A DNA stretch of 64,000 nucleotides, taken from Parasphingopyxis algicola. GTDB lineage: Bacteria > Pseudomonadota > Alphaproteobacteria > Sphingomonadales > Sphingomonadaceae. Position 1 is the stretch's first letter, and each line of letters starts with the position of its first letter. Below, piece after piece: positions 17,958 through 27,392 of the stretch. Location: positions 3,422,501 through 3,486,500 of the forward strand of contig NZ_CP051131.1 in NCBI RefSeq assembly GCF_013378075.1, written 5' to 3'. Below the pieces are notes generated by a model, which was not told where the DNA came from, did not search any database, and was given only the letters and a program-made list of their open reading frames with translations. The translations under genes and the position numbers were made by a program.

Positions 17958-18905
17958 GTGGACCAGAGCAGGATCGGATCGACGGACAGCCAGACGCTTC
18001 CGAACGAGGTCACCGATGCGCTGATCGACGAAACCGATCTTCAGCGCGTCGCCCGCGCCCGGCCTTCGCCATTGTTCGATCTCGGCCAGCTTGATGTCAG
18101 CTGGGACGAGGAGCGAAAAGCGCTCTGGACATACATGACCCCTAACGGCCGGCCGAGCTTCAATCTGGCGATGCTGCACGATTTCGACGTCTGGCAGAAC
18201 GAGATCGCCCGGCTGTACGGAGAGGGCGGCGAGCAGCTCGAATATCTGATCCTCGGATCCCGCTTTCCGGGCGTCTGGAATTTCGGCGGCGATCTTGGGC
18301 TCTTTTCACAATATATCCGCGGCCAGAACCGCCAGGCGCTCGTCGATTACGGCCGGGCCTGCAACAATATCCTGTTCCGCAACATGAAGGGCCTGGAATT
18401 GCCGATCGTGACGATCGGTCTCGTCCAGGGCCAGGCGCTGGGCGGCGGCTTCGAGGCGCTGATGTCGTTCAACGTCATCGTCGCCGAACGCAGCGCGAAG
18501 TTCGGCCTGCCGGAGATCGCCTTCGGTCTGTTCCCGGGCATGGGCGCGCATGCGTTGCTGGCGCGCCGGCTCGGTTTCGCGAAGGCCGAGTCCATGATCC
18601 TGAGCGGAAAGACATATACCGCCGAAGAGATGCTCGATCTCGGTCTTGTCCATTATCTCGTGGAGGATGGCGAGGGTGAGCAGGCGGTGCTCGATTATAT
18701 CGGGCAGAACAGCCGCCGCCATGCCGGCAACCATGCCGTGTTCAAGGCGAGCCGGGAGGTCTGGCCGGTCACGCTCGGCGAGCTGAACTCGATCGTCGAG
18801 ATATGGGCGGATACGGCGCTGAAGTTGCAGGACAGCGATTTGCGCCTGATGGAGCGGCTGGTGCGCGCCCAGAGCAAATTGTCGGCCAAGATCAGCGCAA
18901 ATTGA
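17958..18905 (+). CDS. rpfF: RpfF-like crotonase: putative diffusible signal factor (DSF) synthase
   Basis: 315-residue crotonase-fold protein. Several stretches match Xanthomonas RpfF as I remember it: FGGDLGLFSQYIR, VQGQALGGGFEALMS, GLPEIAFGLFPGMGA and the C-terminal EIWADTALKL / LVRAQSK. The two RpfF catalytic glutamates appear at E166 (GGGFE) and E186 (GLPE), spaced by 20 as in RpfF (E141/E161). RpfF makes cis-2-unsaturated fatty-acid signals from acyl-ACP by dehydration and thioesterase activity. GTG 17958 is chosen because GGAGA lies 7 bp upstream; a TTG at 17940 would extend it by 6. The 3' end overlaps a convergent GGDEF-EAL gene by 14 bp. Confidence 0.85.
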   Translation: MDQSRIGSTDSQTLPNEVTDALIDETDLQRVARARPSPLFDLGQLDVSWDEERKALWTYMTPNGRPSFNLAMLHDFDVWQNEIARLYGEGGEQLEYLILGSRFPGVWNFGGDLGLFSQYIRGQNRQALVDYGRACNNILFRNMKGLELPIVTIGLVQGQALGGGFEALMSFNVIVAERSAKFGLPEIAFGLFPGMGAHALLARRLGFAKAESMILSGKTYTAEEMLDLGLVHYLVEDGEGEQAVLDYIGQNSRRHAGNHAVFKASREVWPVTLGELNSIVEIWADTALKLQDSDLRLMERLVRAQSKLSAKISAN

Positions 18906-20865
18906 CGATCTGCTGATCGTCGGGATCCGACAGATCCTCGAGGCTGAGGCGCTGTGACGCCTGGGCCGCGGTCATCGGCCGCGCATAATAGAAGCCCTGG
19001 ACGCGGCTGCACCCGGCTTCGCGCACCCGTTGCAACTGCTCTTCGGTCTCGACGCCCTCGGCGACGGTAGCGACCTCGAGCGATTTCGCGAGCTGGACGA
19101 CAGCGCCGATGATCTTCTGGTCGGTCGGGCTGTTGCCGATGTTGCGAATGAACGACTTGTCGATCTTGATCGTGTCGAATTCCCAGCTGCGCAGATAGGT
19201 GAGCGAAGAAAAGCCCGTGCCGAAATCGTCGAGGCACAGGCGCAGGCCCATCTTCTGCAGCTGGCGCAGCAGCGAATTGGTGTGCGGGTTCTTGTCGAGA
19301 AGCACCGATTCGGTAATCTCGAGCTCCAGCCGCCGCGCCACCATGCCGGTATTTACGAGCGTCTCGATGATCGTGACGGGAAGATTGTTCTGCTTGAGCA
19401 GGGCGGGGGAGATGTTCACCGAGACGTTGATCTCCTCCGGCCACTTGGCAGCCGCTTCGCAGGCCTTGCGGAGCACCCATTCGGTGATGTCGCCGATCAG
19501 GCCGGCACTTTCGGCGACGGGAATGAACACGGCCGGGCTGACATCGCCGAGCTCGGGATGGTTCCACCGCAGCAATGCTTCGCAACTCTTCGTCCGGCCG
19601 GTTTCCAGATCGATGATCGGCTGGAAAAGGACGGTGAATTCTTCGTTGGCCAACGCGTCGGTCAGGCCGGACTCGATCTGCCGGTGCATGAGGAAGTCCT
19701 CATGCATGAACGGTTCGAATGCGCGCACGCGCTTCCCGCCTTCATTCTTGGCGTGATAGAGCGCGATATCGGCGTTTTTGAGCATGATCTCGCTCTGGCG
19801 TCCATGATCGGGGGCGACGGCGACGCCCAGCGATGCGGCGACTTCCACGGTATTCTCGTTGATGCTGACCGGCTGCGATACGGAGTCCAGTATTTCGTTG
19901 CCCAAGCGGCCTGCCTCTTCCGCGCTGTCCACGATCGCCATGATCACGAACTCGTCGCCGCCGAACCGGGCGAGCCAGCCGCGATTGCCGAGCACGGCCT
20001 TGACGCGCTGGGCGGTCACGATGAGCACCTTGTCGCCCGCAAGATGCCCCAGCGTATCGTTGATCGTCTTGAAATGATCGAGATCCATCCAGATCACGGT
20101 GAGCTTGTCGGGATTGTCCTGATCGATCGTATCCAGCAGCTCGCCGAGCCGCATCTGCATCGCCAGGCGATTGTCGAGACCGGTCAGCATGTCGCTGCGC
20201 GCCATCTTTTCGAACCGCGCCGCGACCTCGCTCTTCTCCTGTTTTCCGGACAGTGCCGTATAGACGACCTCGTAGATCTGCAGGCTGATATCGACCATGC
20301 CCATCACGAAGATGATGATGCACAGGCTCAGCGTTATGGCGAGCGGGGTGCCCATGAGGAACAGGCCCAGCGCCATCGGCAGCGTACCGAGACAAAGCTG
20401 GCCGATCGCGATGATCGGGCGTCCTGCGTTGCGCGCGGCGACGCCGGCCGAATAACCGGTCGCCATGATCGTCGCCATGAGCAGGAGAATCGTGTTGCTG
20501 CTCTGGTTGAGCGTCAGAAACGCCTGGGCGCCGAGCAGCGAGGCGTAGAGCCAGGCGCCGATCTCGTAGTTTCGTTCCCAGTGCAGCTGTTCGCTTGGCG
20601 TTTCCTTCGCCTGGACGCGCAGATAGATCACGGCGCTTGCAACGCGCAGAACGCCGACGAGATGAATGCCGATCGAGCAGATCAGAAGCGCGAGACTGCC
20701 CGACACATAGGCGATGCAACCCGCCGTGACGCTGCCCGCGATCGCACCGATCGCCAGGGATGCGGGAGATGTGTACAGGGTGCCGGCCATCGCCGCGCGA
20801 ACCTGTCGCGCCAGCGAACTCTCGGAGGCCGCTAAATGTCGTAGTTTATTGCCGACAGCCGGCAT
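18892..20865 (-). CDS. Membrane GGDEF-EAL cyclic-di-GMP protein (MASE-like sensor)
   Basis: 657 residues. The N-terminus (about 30-205) is a polytopic membrane sensor domain with roughly six hydrophobic segments. A diguanylate cyclase domain follows with intact GGDEF (302-306), then an EAL phosphodiesterase domain with EAL (429-431), ITESV and DDFGTG. Both active sites look competent, so it may make and degrade cyclic-di-GMP. An I-site RxxD is not obvious before GGDEF. It starts ATG 20865 with GGGAG upstream. The 3' end overlaps convergent rpfF, and the next minus-strand gene encodes a second GGDEF-EAL protein. Confidence 0.93.
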   Translation of the reverse strand: MPAVGNKLRHLAASESSLARQVRAAMAGTLYTSPASLAIGAIAGSVTAGCIAYVSGSLALLICSIGIHLVGVLRVASAVIYLRVQAKETPSEQLHWERNYEIGAWLYASLLGAQAFLTLNQSSNTILLLMATIMATGYSAGVAARNAGRPIIAIGQLCLGTLPMALGLFLMGTPLAITLSLCIIIFVMGMVDISLQIYEVVYTALSGKQEKSEVAARFEKMARSDMLTGLDNRLAMQMRLGELLDTIDQDNPDKLTVIWMDLDHFKTINDTLGHLAGDKVLIVTAQRVKAVLGNRGWLARFGGDEFVIMAIVDSAEEAGRLGNEILDSVSQPVSINENTVEVAASLGVAVAPDHGRQSEIMLKNADIALYHAKNEGGKRVRAFEPFMHEDFLMHRQIESGLTDALANEEFTVLFQPIIDLETGRTKSCEALLRWNHPELGDVSPAVFIPVAESAGLIGDITEWVLRKACEAAAKWPEEINVSVNISPALLKQNNLPVTIIETLVNTGMVARRLELEITESVLLDKNPHTNSLLRQLQKMGLRLCLDDFGTGFSSLTYLRSWEFDTIKIDKSFIRNIGNSPTDQKIIGAVVQLAKSLEVATVAEGVETEEQLQRVREAGCSRVQGFYYARPMTAAQASQRLSLEDLSDPDDQQIVNLR

Positions 20866-20983
20866 TGATATCTCCCGTACCCCGGTATCGATAGAGGCAT
20901 ATGGTTAAGGATCTGTGGGTGTTTGCGAGCCAAATTGCGGAAAATCGGCGGTCGTTTCGGCTATGCTCTCGGCCGGCGAAGCC

Positions 20984-23368
20984 TTAGCCGACCAACCGAT
21001 GCTCCCATTTGCTTCCGACGATCTCTCTCGTCCGTTCGATCGGCATCGGACGGCCGAAAAGATAGCCCTGGATCTGGTGGCAGCCGAGATCGCGCATCCG
21101 GTTGAAGTCCTCGGCCGTTTCCACGCCCTCGGCGGTGATGATCAGCCGGAAGCTGTTGGCGAGCATGACGATCGCCTGGATAATGGAGACGGTCTCTTCG
21201 CGGGTCGCCGCCTCGCGGACGAAACTGCCATCGATCTTCAGCTTGTGGAAAACCGCCTTGTTGAGATAGCCGAGCGAGGAATAACCGGTTCCGAAATCGT
21301 CGAGCGCGATGCCGACGCCGAGGCTCCGGAGCCTTTTCAGCACATCAATCGCGTTTCCCGCGCCGCTCATGAAAACCGATTCTGTCACTTCGAGTTCGAG
21401 CCGGTTCGCGGACATATGGGCTTTCCGGAGCGCTTCGGAAACCGTGTTGGGCAGGGCCGGTACGACCAGCTGGAGCGGCGACACGTTGACGGCGACCGTG
21501 ATATCGTCGGGCCAGGTCGCGGCGTCCATACATGCCTGATGCAGGACCCAGGATCCCAGCTCCTCGATCAGGCCGGCTTCCTCCGCGATCGGAATGAAGA
21601 CGGCCGGCGAGATCGGCCCGCGCGTCGGGTGATTCCAGCGCAGCAGCGCTTCGAATCCGGTAACCCGCTGGGTCTGCGCCGACACCAGCGGCTGGTAGAG
21701 CAGGTTGAACTGATCGGTTCCGATCGCCTGCCGCATGTCATGTTCCAGCCGGACGCGTTCTTCGGCCTCGACCTGCATCTGGGGGTCGAAATTGCAGAAT
21801 GTGGCCCGGCCCAGCGATTTCGAATGATAAAGGGCAAGATCCGCCTTCCGGACCAGATCGTCGACCGTGTCTCCGTCGATCGGACCATAGGCGCAGCCGA
21901 TGCTCAGGCCGATCCGGATCTGCACATTGTCGATCATATAGGGTTCGCTGACCGCACCGATCAGTTTTTCGGCGAGCGCCTCGACCCCGACCCGGCTTTG
22001 CGCATCGTCCACAACGACCGCGAACTCGTCGCCGCCGATCCGGCCGACTGTCCCGCGATTGCCGACGACGTCGCTGAGCCGCCGCGCGACCGTCTTCAGG
22101 ACCGCATCGCCCTTGGGATGGCCGAACGTGTCGTTGACCGGTTTGAAGCCGTCGAGATCAAGGAACATGATCGCGCACGGTACACCCTTGTCCTTGGCAT
22201 CGCTAAGCGCCGTATCGAGGAGCGTCCGCACGCGCGAACGATTGGGCAGGCCGGTCAGCACATCGAGATTCGCCAGATGCTGGAGCTTCGCGTGCGAACT
22301 CTTCGAATCGGTGATATCTAGGCCGACGCCGCGATAACCCTGGAATTCGCCGTCATCGTCGATGATCGGGCTGCCGGACAGGGTCATCCATCGGCGCGAC
22401 TTGCCCGTCTCCAGTTCGAGCTCGACTTTCGTGAACCGTTCCCGCTTGGCCAGGATCTCGCCGACGCCCGATTGGTTTCCCAATGCGGCGGCGAGCGATT
22501 TTCCGAGTAGCTGATAGGTTGCCGTGCCGAGCAGTTCGCCCATGCGCGGCGAAACGTAGGTCAGACAGTATTGGCCATCGACCTGCCACAGCCATCCAGC
22601 GCCGCGATCTTCATATTCCTGAAGCAGGTGCCGGATATCGGCGCGCTTCGCGGCGAGAACGCCGGCGCGGTCGATCTGTCCCTGCCAGGACCGCGCGAGA
22701 AGGAGGAACCCGACCATCGCTGCGGCCGCGAATGCGCCGAGGATGGCGATGCCGGGAAGCGCGGTCGCGCCGACGCCGTAATAGGCGGCGAAGGAAAGGC
22801 CGGCAGCGAGGATGGAAACCCACAATACCACCGCCGTCGGTATCACGGCGACGGAAATCCCGCTGACGATCATGACGGCGACGATGCCGCCGGTGAAGGT
22901 GTAGTTGATCGGCGCGCCGGAGATTGCGGCATAGACCGGCATGGCGATCCACAGTCCGGCGCGCACGGCGCTGTCCACCGCGGCGACGCGAATCTTCGAG
23001 ATCGGTTGCTGGTCCGTGCGGCGAACCATCGACGTCCGGTTCAGCCATCGCGCCGAGACATAGGTGGCCGCGATGATCAGTGCGAGCCAGCCGAGCAACA
23101 GCTGCAAGGAAAGGCTCTGGCGCTCGAGGATTGCGAAGACGAGAGCGCAGATCGTCTGTGTAACGCCGGAATAGAGCGTGAAGCGGGAGAGGATATTGAG
23201 CTGCGCCGTGCGGACTTCGCCGGCGGGCGCGTGTCGCTCCTCGATCATATGCGCTGGTCCGCGCGCGTCGCTGTCGCGTTGCATCCCCGCCTGCACGTCC
23301 ACGTCTCGATTGCGGTCCTGAATTGGCATATGTCCCGGCTCGATATAGTTCGCCGCCCATCTAGACAT
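20984..23368 (-). CDS. Membrane PAS-GGDEF-EAL cyclic-di-GMP protein
   Basis: 794 residues: a variable charged N-terminus (1-55), a polytopic membrane region (about 58-235), a PAS domain (about 250-360, ending GYRGVGLDITDSK), GGDEF (445-449) and EAL (573-575, FEALLRW), with VTESV and DDFGTG conserved. Both catalytic cores look intact. The domain order PAS-GGDEF-EAL is that of RpfR, the BDSF receptor partnered with RpfF in Burkholderia, although RpfR is soluble and has an extra RpfF-interacting domain that I cannot see here. The start is uncertain; an internal ATG lies about 13 codons in. Confidence 0.93.
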   Translation of the reverse strand: MSRWAANYIEPGHMPIQDRNRDVDVQAGMQRDSDARGPAHMIEERHAPAGEVRTAQLNILSRFTLYSGVTQTICALVFAILERQSLSLQLLLGWLALIIAATYVSARWLNRTSMVRRTDQQPISKIRVAAVDSAVRAGLWIAMPVYAAISGAPINYTFTGGIVAVMIVSGISVAVIPTAVVLWVSILAAGLSFAAYYGVGATALPGIAILGAFAAAAMVGFLLLARSWQGQIDRAGVLAAKRADIRHLLQEYEDRGAGWLWQVDGQYCLTYVSPRMGELLGTATYQLLGKSLAAALGNQSGVGEILAKRERFTKVELELETGKSRRWMTLSGSPIIDDDGEFQGYRGVGLDITDSKSSHAKLQHLANLDVLTGLPNRSRVRTLLDTALSDAKDKGVPCAIMFLDLDGFKPVNDTFGHPKGDAVLKTVARRLSDVVGNRGTVGRIGGDEFAVVVDDAQSRVGVEALAEKLIGAVSEPYMIDNVQIRIGLSIGCAYGPIDGDTVDDLVRKADLALYHSKSLGRATFCNFDPQMQVEAEERVRLEHDMRQAIGTDQFNLLYQPLVSAQTQRVTGFEALLRWNHPTRGPISPAVFIPIAEEAGLIEELGSWVLHQACMDAATWPDDITVAVNVSPLQLVVPALPNTVSEALRKAHMSANRLELEVTESVFMSGAGNAIDVLKRLRSLGVGIALDDFGTGYSSLGYLNKAVFHKLKIDGSFVREAATREETVSIIQAIVMLANSFRLIITAEGVETAEDFNRMRDLGCHQIQGYLFGRPMPIERTREIVGSKWEHRLVG

Positions 23369-23563
23369 GAACCTTTTGATGCTTGGTTAAGACGCGATTG
23401 GGAATAAATATACCGAATTTCCGGAAATCCGCGCTGGCTGCGGGCTGACGGATGCCCAAACCCCCAATTTGTTTTGCGAAATCGCCCGATATCGCCTAGA
23501 CGTCCGGCCATCATTCCGTGCGGCCGCCGATCGGGCCGGTTCGTGCATATTAGGAGAGCATAG

Positions 23564-25738
23564 ATGCGCAATGCGCTTTTTCTGGCGGTTAGCGGCCTCG
23601 CCCTGACCGCGTCTTTCACACCTCTTGCAGGGGATGCCGCGATGGCAAACCATCACGCGACGACGGCCGAAGCGCCGGAGACCGATAATCCGCTCCTTGC
23701 CGATTGGACGGGGCCCTACGAGGGCGTGCCCCCCTGGGATCAGATGGCGCCCGAGCATTTCCCCGGCGCTTTCGAGGCGGCGATGGCCGAGATGCGGGCC
23801 GAGGTGCAGGCGATCATCGACAATCCCGAGCCGCCGACCTTCGAGAACACCAATCAGGCGATGGAGTTGGTCGGCGACCGGATGAACAATGTCCAGGCCA
23901 TGGGCGGCGTCGCGATGAGCAACATCAGCAACGACGAATATCGGGCTATCCAGCGCGAATGGTCGCCGCGGATCGCGAGCTTCTATCAGGAACTCTATCT
24001 CCAGCCCGAACTGATCGCGCGCTACCGCGCCGTCTATGAAGGTCGCGCGGACGCCGGTCTGAACGCCGAACAGCTGCGGCTGGTCGAACGCGACTATGAG
24101 CAGCTGGTGCGGTCCGGCGCGCTGCTCGAAGGCGCCGAACGCGAGCGGCTCGACGAGATCACGGCGGAACTGGCCGGGCTCTACAGCGAATTCAGCAACA
24201 AGGTGCTCGCCGACGAGGAAACCTACGTCCTGCTCGACGGCGAAGACGATCTGGCGGGCTTGTCCGACAGCTTCGTCGCGACGCTGCGCGCGGCGGCCGA
24301 GGAGCGTGGCGTCGAAGGCTGGGCGATCGTCAACACGCGCTCCTTCATGCAGCCTTTCCTGCAGAATTCGACGCGGCGCGACCTGCGCGAACAGGTGTGG
24401 CGCGCCTATGTCAATCGCGGCGACAATGGCGATGCCAACGACACGAACGAGGTCATCGCGCAGATCCTCGCGCTGCGGGCCGAACGCGCGGCGCTGCTCG
24501 GCTTCGAAACCCATGCGCATTGGCGGATGGACGATACGATGGCCGGAACGCCGGAAGCCGCCAACGACCTGATGATGCGGGTCTGGCCCGCCGCAGTCGC
24601 GCGGGTCCGCGAGGAGGTGGCCGACATGCAGGCGATCGCCGACGAAGAGGGCGCCGGCATCACGATCGCGCCCTGGGACTATCGCTTCTACGCGGAAAAG
24701 GTCCGGCAGGCGCGCTACAATGTCGATGAAGCCGAGATCAAACCCTATCTCCAGCTCGAGAACATGATCCAGGCGATGTTCTACGCCGCGGGCCGTCTCT
24801 ACGATCTCGAATTCACCGAGAATACCGGCGAGGTTCCGGTCTTCCAGGAAGATGTCCGCACGTTCGTCGTGACGGATAGCCGCGACGGTTCCAATGTCGG
24901 GCTCTTCTATCTCGACACCTATGCCCGCACGGGCAAGCGCTCCGGCGCCTGGATGACGACCTATCGCAGCCAGCAGACCTTGGGCGGCGAGCAGAATGTG
25001 CTGGCGTCCAACAACAACAATTTCACCGAGCCGCCCGCAGGCGAACCGGCGCTGATCAGCCTCGACGACGCGCGGACCCTGTTCCACGAATTCGGTCACG
25101 GCATCCATTATCTGTTGCAGGACGTCTATTATCCGAGCCTTGCCGGGACGCCGCGCGACTTTGTCGAATATCCGAGCCAGGTGAACGAGAACTGGGTGCT
25201 GACGCCCGATATCCTCAACCGCTTCGCGCGCCATGTCGAAACCGGCGAACCGATGCCGCAATCGCTGGTCGAGCGGATCGAGGCGAGCGACACCTTCAAC
25301 CAGGGCTTCGCGACGGTCGAATATCTGGCCTCGGCGATCGTCGACATGCGGCTGCACAACCGTGCCGAGCCGATCACCGATGTCGATGCGTTCGAGCGCG
25401 AGACGCTGGCCGAGATCGGCATGCCCGACGAGATCGTGATGCGGCACCGCCTGCCGCAGTTCAATCACCTCTTCTCCTCGGACGCCTATTCGGCCGGCTA
25501 TTACAGCTATCTCTGGTCCGAGACGATGGACGCCGACACTTGGGAAGCGTTCGTCGAGAGCGGCGATGTCTGGAATCGCGAGATCGCCGACCGGTTCCGC
25601 GCGACCCTGCTGTCGACCGGCAACGAGACCGATCGAGCCGAAGCCTATCGCCAGTTCCGCGGTCGCGATCCCGATGTCGACGCGCTGCTCCGCAAGCGCG
25701 GCTTCCCGGTTCCCGGCGAGGGTGAAGCCACCGACTGA
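23564..25738 (+). CDS. M3-family zinc metallopeptidase (Dcp-like peptidyl-dipeptidase)
   Basis: 724 residues with a signal peptide (MRNALFLAVSGLALTASF) and a start preceded by AGGAGAGC. The zinc motif HEFGH is at 508-512, inside TLFHEFGHGIHYLLQ, with the third-ligand helix downstream. Flanking signatures such as YPSQVNENW and FSSDAYSAGYYSYLWSE match the Dcp branch of M3 rather than oligopeptidase A. Dcp removes C-terminal dipeptides. The secretion signal suggests a periplasmic form. Its stop overlaps the ATG of the SDR gene (TGATG). Confidence 0.92.
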   Translation: MRNALFLAVSGLALTASFTPLAGDAAMANHHATTAEAPETDNPLLADWTGPYEGVPPWDQMAPEHFPGAFEAAMAEMRAEVQAIIDNPEPPTFENTNQAMELVGDRMNNVQAMGGVAMSNISNDEYRAIQREWSPRIASFYQELYLQPELIARYRAVYEGRADAGLNAEQLRLVERDYEQLVRSGALLEGAERERLDEITAELAGLYSEFSNKVLADEETYVLLDGEDDLAGLSDSFVATLRAAAEERGVEGWAIVNTRSFMQPFLQNSTRRDLREQVWRAYVNRGDNGDANDTNEVIAQILALRAERAALLGFETHAHWRMDDTMAGTPEAANDLMMRVWPAAVARVREEVADMQAIADEEGAGITIAPWDYRFYAEKVRQARYNVDEAEIKPYLQLENMIQAMFYAAGRLYDLEFTENTGEVPVFQEDVRTFVVTDSRDGSNVGLFYLDTYARTGKRSGAWMTTYRSQQTLGGEQNVLASNNNNFTEPPAGEPALISLDDARTLFHEFGHGIHYLLQDVYYPSLAGTPRDFVEYPSQVNENWVLTPDILNRFARHVETGEPMPQSLVERIEASDTFNQGFATVEYLASAIVDMRLHNRAEPITDVDAFERETLAEIGMPDEIVMRHRLPQFNHLFSSDAYSAGYYSYLWSETMDADTWEAFVESGDVWNREIADRFRATLLSTGNETDRAEAYRQFRGRDPDVDALLRKRGFPVPGEGEATD

Positions 25739-26436
25739 TGACTTCGCCGATCGCCTTGATCGTCGGTGTGGGCGATGGCCTTTCGGCCTCGCTCGCCCGG
25801 CGGGTGGCGGCGGCGGATTATCGGCCGATCCTCGCCGCCCGCAATGCGGACGGCATAGAGACGCTTGCCGCCGAAACCGGCGGCGAAGCCCGGTCCTGTG
25901 ACGCGACCGACCCCGATGCGGTAGCCGACCTGTTCGGCGGCCTCGACGGGCGGTTGGCGGTCGCCATCTATAATCCGTCTATGCGTGTCGCCGGCCCGAT
26001 CGCCGAGCTGGATCCCGAGGAGGTCCGCGCCGCCATCGACGTCACGGCGTTCGGCGCCTTTCTTTGCGGTCAGCAGGCCGCCCGGATCATGCTCGCACAA
26101 GAGCCGGAAAACGGCACGCGCGGCGCCATATTATTTACCGGGGCTTCGGCCGGGATGAAGGGTTTCGCCCGGTCCGCACCGTTCGCGATGGGCAAGTTCG
26201 CCGAGCGCGGTCTGGCGGAATCGATGGCGCGCGAACTCCATCCGCAGGGCGTGCATGTCGCGCTCGTTCATATCGACGGAGCGATCAACAATCCGGGCCG
26301 GAGCAATCCGCCGGACAATCCGGATGCGCTGCTCGATCCCGAGGCGATCGCGGACACCTATATGCATGTTATCGGCCAGCATCGCTCGGCCTGGACGAGC
26401 GAGGTCGCGCTGCGGCCCTGGGTGGAGAATTTCTGA
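25738..26436 (+). CDS. Short-chain dehydrogenase/reductase-like protein lacking the catalytic tyrosine
   Basis: 232 residues with a Rossmann N-terminus (ALIVGVGDGLSASLARR in place of the usual TGxxxGxG) and a Ser in FTGASAGMKGF. The YxxxK motif reads F-A-M-G-K (in APFAMGKFA), so the proton-donating Tyr is Phe while Lys is kept. The NNAG-like segment is YNPS. This points to an atypical SDR, perhaps a binding or regulatory protein, or a subgroup with a different mechanism. It is coupled to the M3 peptidase stop and followed 22 bp later by the dehalogenase. Confidence 0.85.
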   Translation: MTSPIALIVGVGDGLSASLARRVAAADYRPILAARNADGIETLAAETGGEARSCDATDPDAVADLFGGLDGRLAVAIYNPSMRVAGPIAELDPEEVRAAIDVTAFGAFLCGQQAARIMLAQEPENGTRGAILFTGASAGMKGFARSAPFAMGKFAERGLAESMARELHPQGVHVALVHIDGAINNPGRSNPPDNPDALLDPEAIADTYMHVIGQHRSAWTSEVALRPWVENF

Positions 26437-26458
26437 CCCCTCACACATGGAGGCACGC

Positions 26459-27367
26459 ATGACGATACAAGCCTTACGGACGCCGGACGAACGTTTCGCC
26501 AATATCCCGGATTTCGACTATCCGGTGCATTATGCCGAGGACTTGCCGGGGTATGAGGGGCTGCGCGCGGCTTGGGTGGACGCGGGGCCCGAGGATGCCG
26601 ACCGCGTCTTCCTGTGCCTGCATGGCGAGCCGAGTTGGAGTTTCCTCTACCGCAAGATGATCCCGGTCTTCCTCGAAAGCGGCGCCCGGGCCGTCGCGCC
26701 CGATTTCTTCGGCTTCGGCCGGTCGGACAAGCCGACCGAGGCGGAGACCTACAGTTTCGATTTCCACCGCGACTATATCCTCGCGCTGGTCGAGCGGCTC
26801 GATCTGAAGAACATCACTCTGGTCGTACAGGATTGGGGCGGGCTGATCGGCCTGACCCTGCCGGTCGACGAGACGTTCCGCGCGCGCTTTTCCCGGCTGA
26901 TCGTGATGAACACGGGGCTCGGCATCGGCAAGACGCCGAGCGAAGGGTTTATCGCCTGGAAGAATTATGCCGCCTCGACCCCGGACCTGCCGATCGGCGA
27001 GCTGATCGCGCGCGGCACGCCGCAGATGACCGACGCGGAAAAGGCCGCTTACGACGCGCCGTTCCCGTCACCCGATTACAAGATGGGCGCACGGCGCTTC
27101 CCCGAACTCGTCCCGATCTCGCCCGAGATGGAAGGTGTCGAGGTCAGCCTGACGGCGGCCGGGTTCTGGAAAGAGGATTTCGACGGCGCGAGCTTCATGG
27201 CGGTCGGCGATGCCGATCCGGTGCTCGGGCCCGACGTGATGAACCGGCTGCGCGAGAATATCAAAGGCTGCCCCGAACCGATGATGATCGAGGGCGGCGG
27301 CCATTTCGTCCAGGAATGGGGCGAACCCATCGCACGCGCCGCGCTCCGGCATTTCGGGGATTTGTAG
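26459..27367 (+). CDS. Haloalkane dehalogenase, subfamily HLD-I (DhlA-like)
   Basis: 302-residue alpha/beta hydrolase that hydrolyses carbon-halogen bonds to alcohol and halide. All expected residues are visible: oxyanion HGEPSW (E57), nucleophile D125 with halide-stabilising W126 in VVQDWGG, a second halide Trp (W167 in FIAWK), Asp D253 and His H282 (GGGHFVQEWGE). The D-H-D order with the acid after strand 7 and the cap sequence resemble DhlA/DhmA (HLD-I). ATG 26459 is chosen because GGAGG lies 5 bp upstream; the frame is open further upstream inside the SDR gene. The substrate cannot be told from sequence. Confidence 0.9.
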   Translation: MTIQALRTPDERFANIPDFDYPVHYAEDLPGYEGLRAAWVDAGPEDADRVFLCLHGEPSWSFLYRKMIPVFLESGARAVAPDFFGFGRSDKPTEAETYSFDFHRDYILALVERLDLKNITLVVQDWGGLIGLTLPVDETFRARFSRLIVMNTGLGIGKTPSEGFIAWKNYAASTPDLPIGELIARGTPQMTDAEKAAYDAPFPSPDYKMGARRFPELVPISPEMEGVEVSLTAAGFWKEDFDGASFMAVGDADPVLGPDVMNRLRENIKGCPEPMMIEGGGHFVQEWGEPIARAALRHFGDL

Positions 27368-27392
27368 CGGGCGGTTCCTCGCGGCCGGATCG

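Noticed and set aside
17864-18094. 76-codon plus-strand frame before rpfF
   Set aside because: Overlaps the rpfF start in another frame, no ribosome-binding site; shadow.
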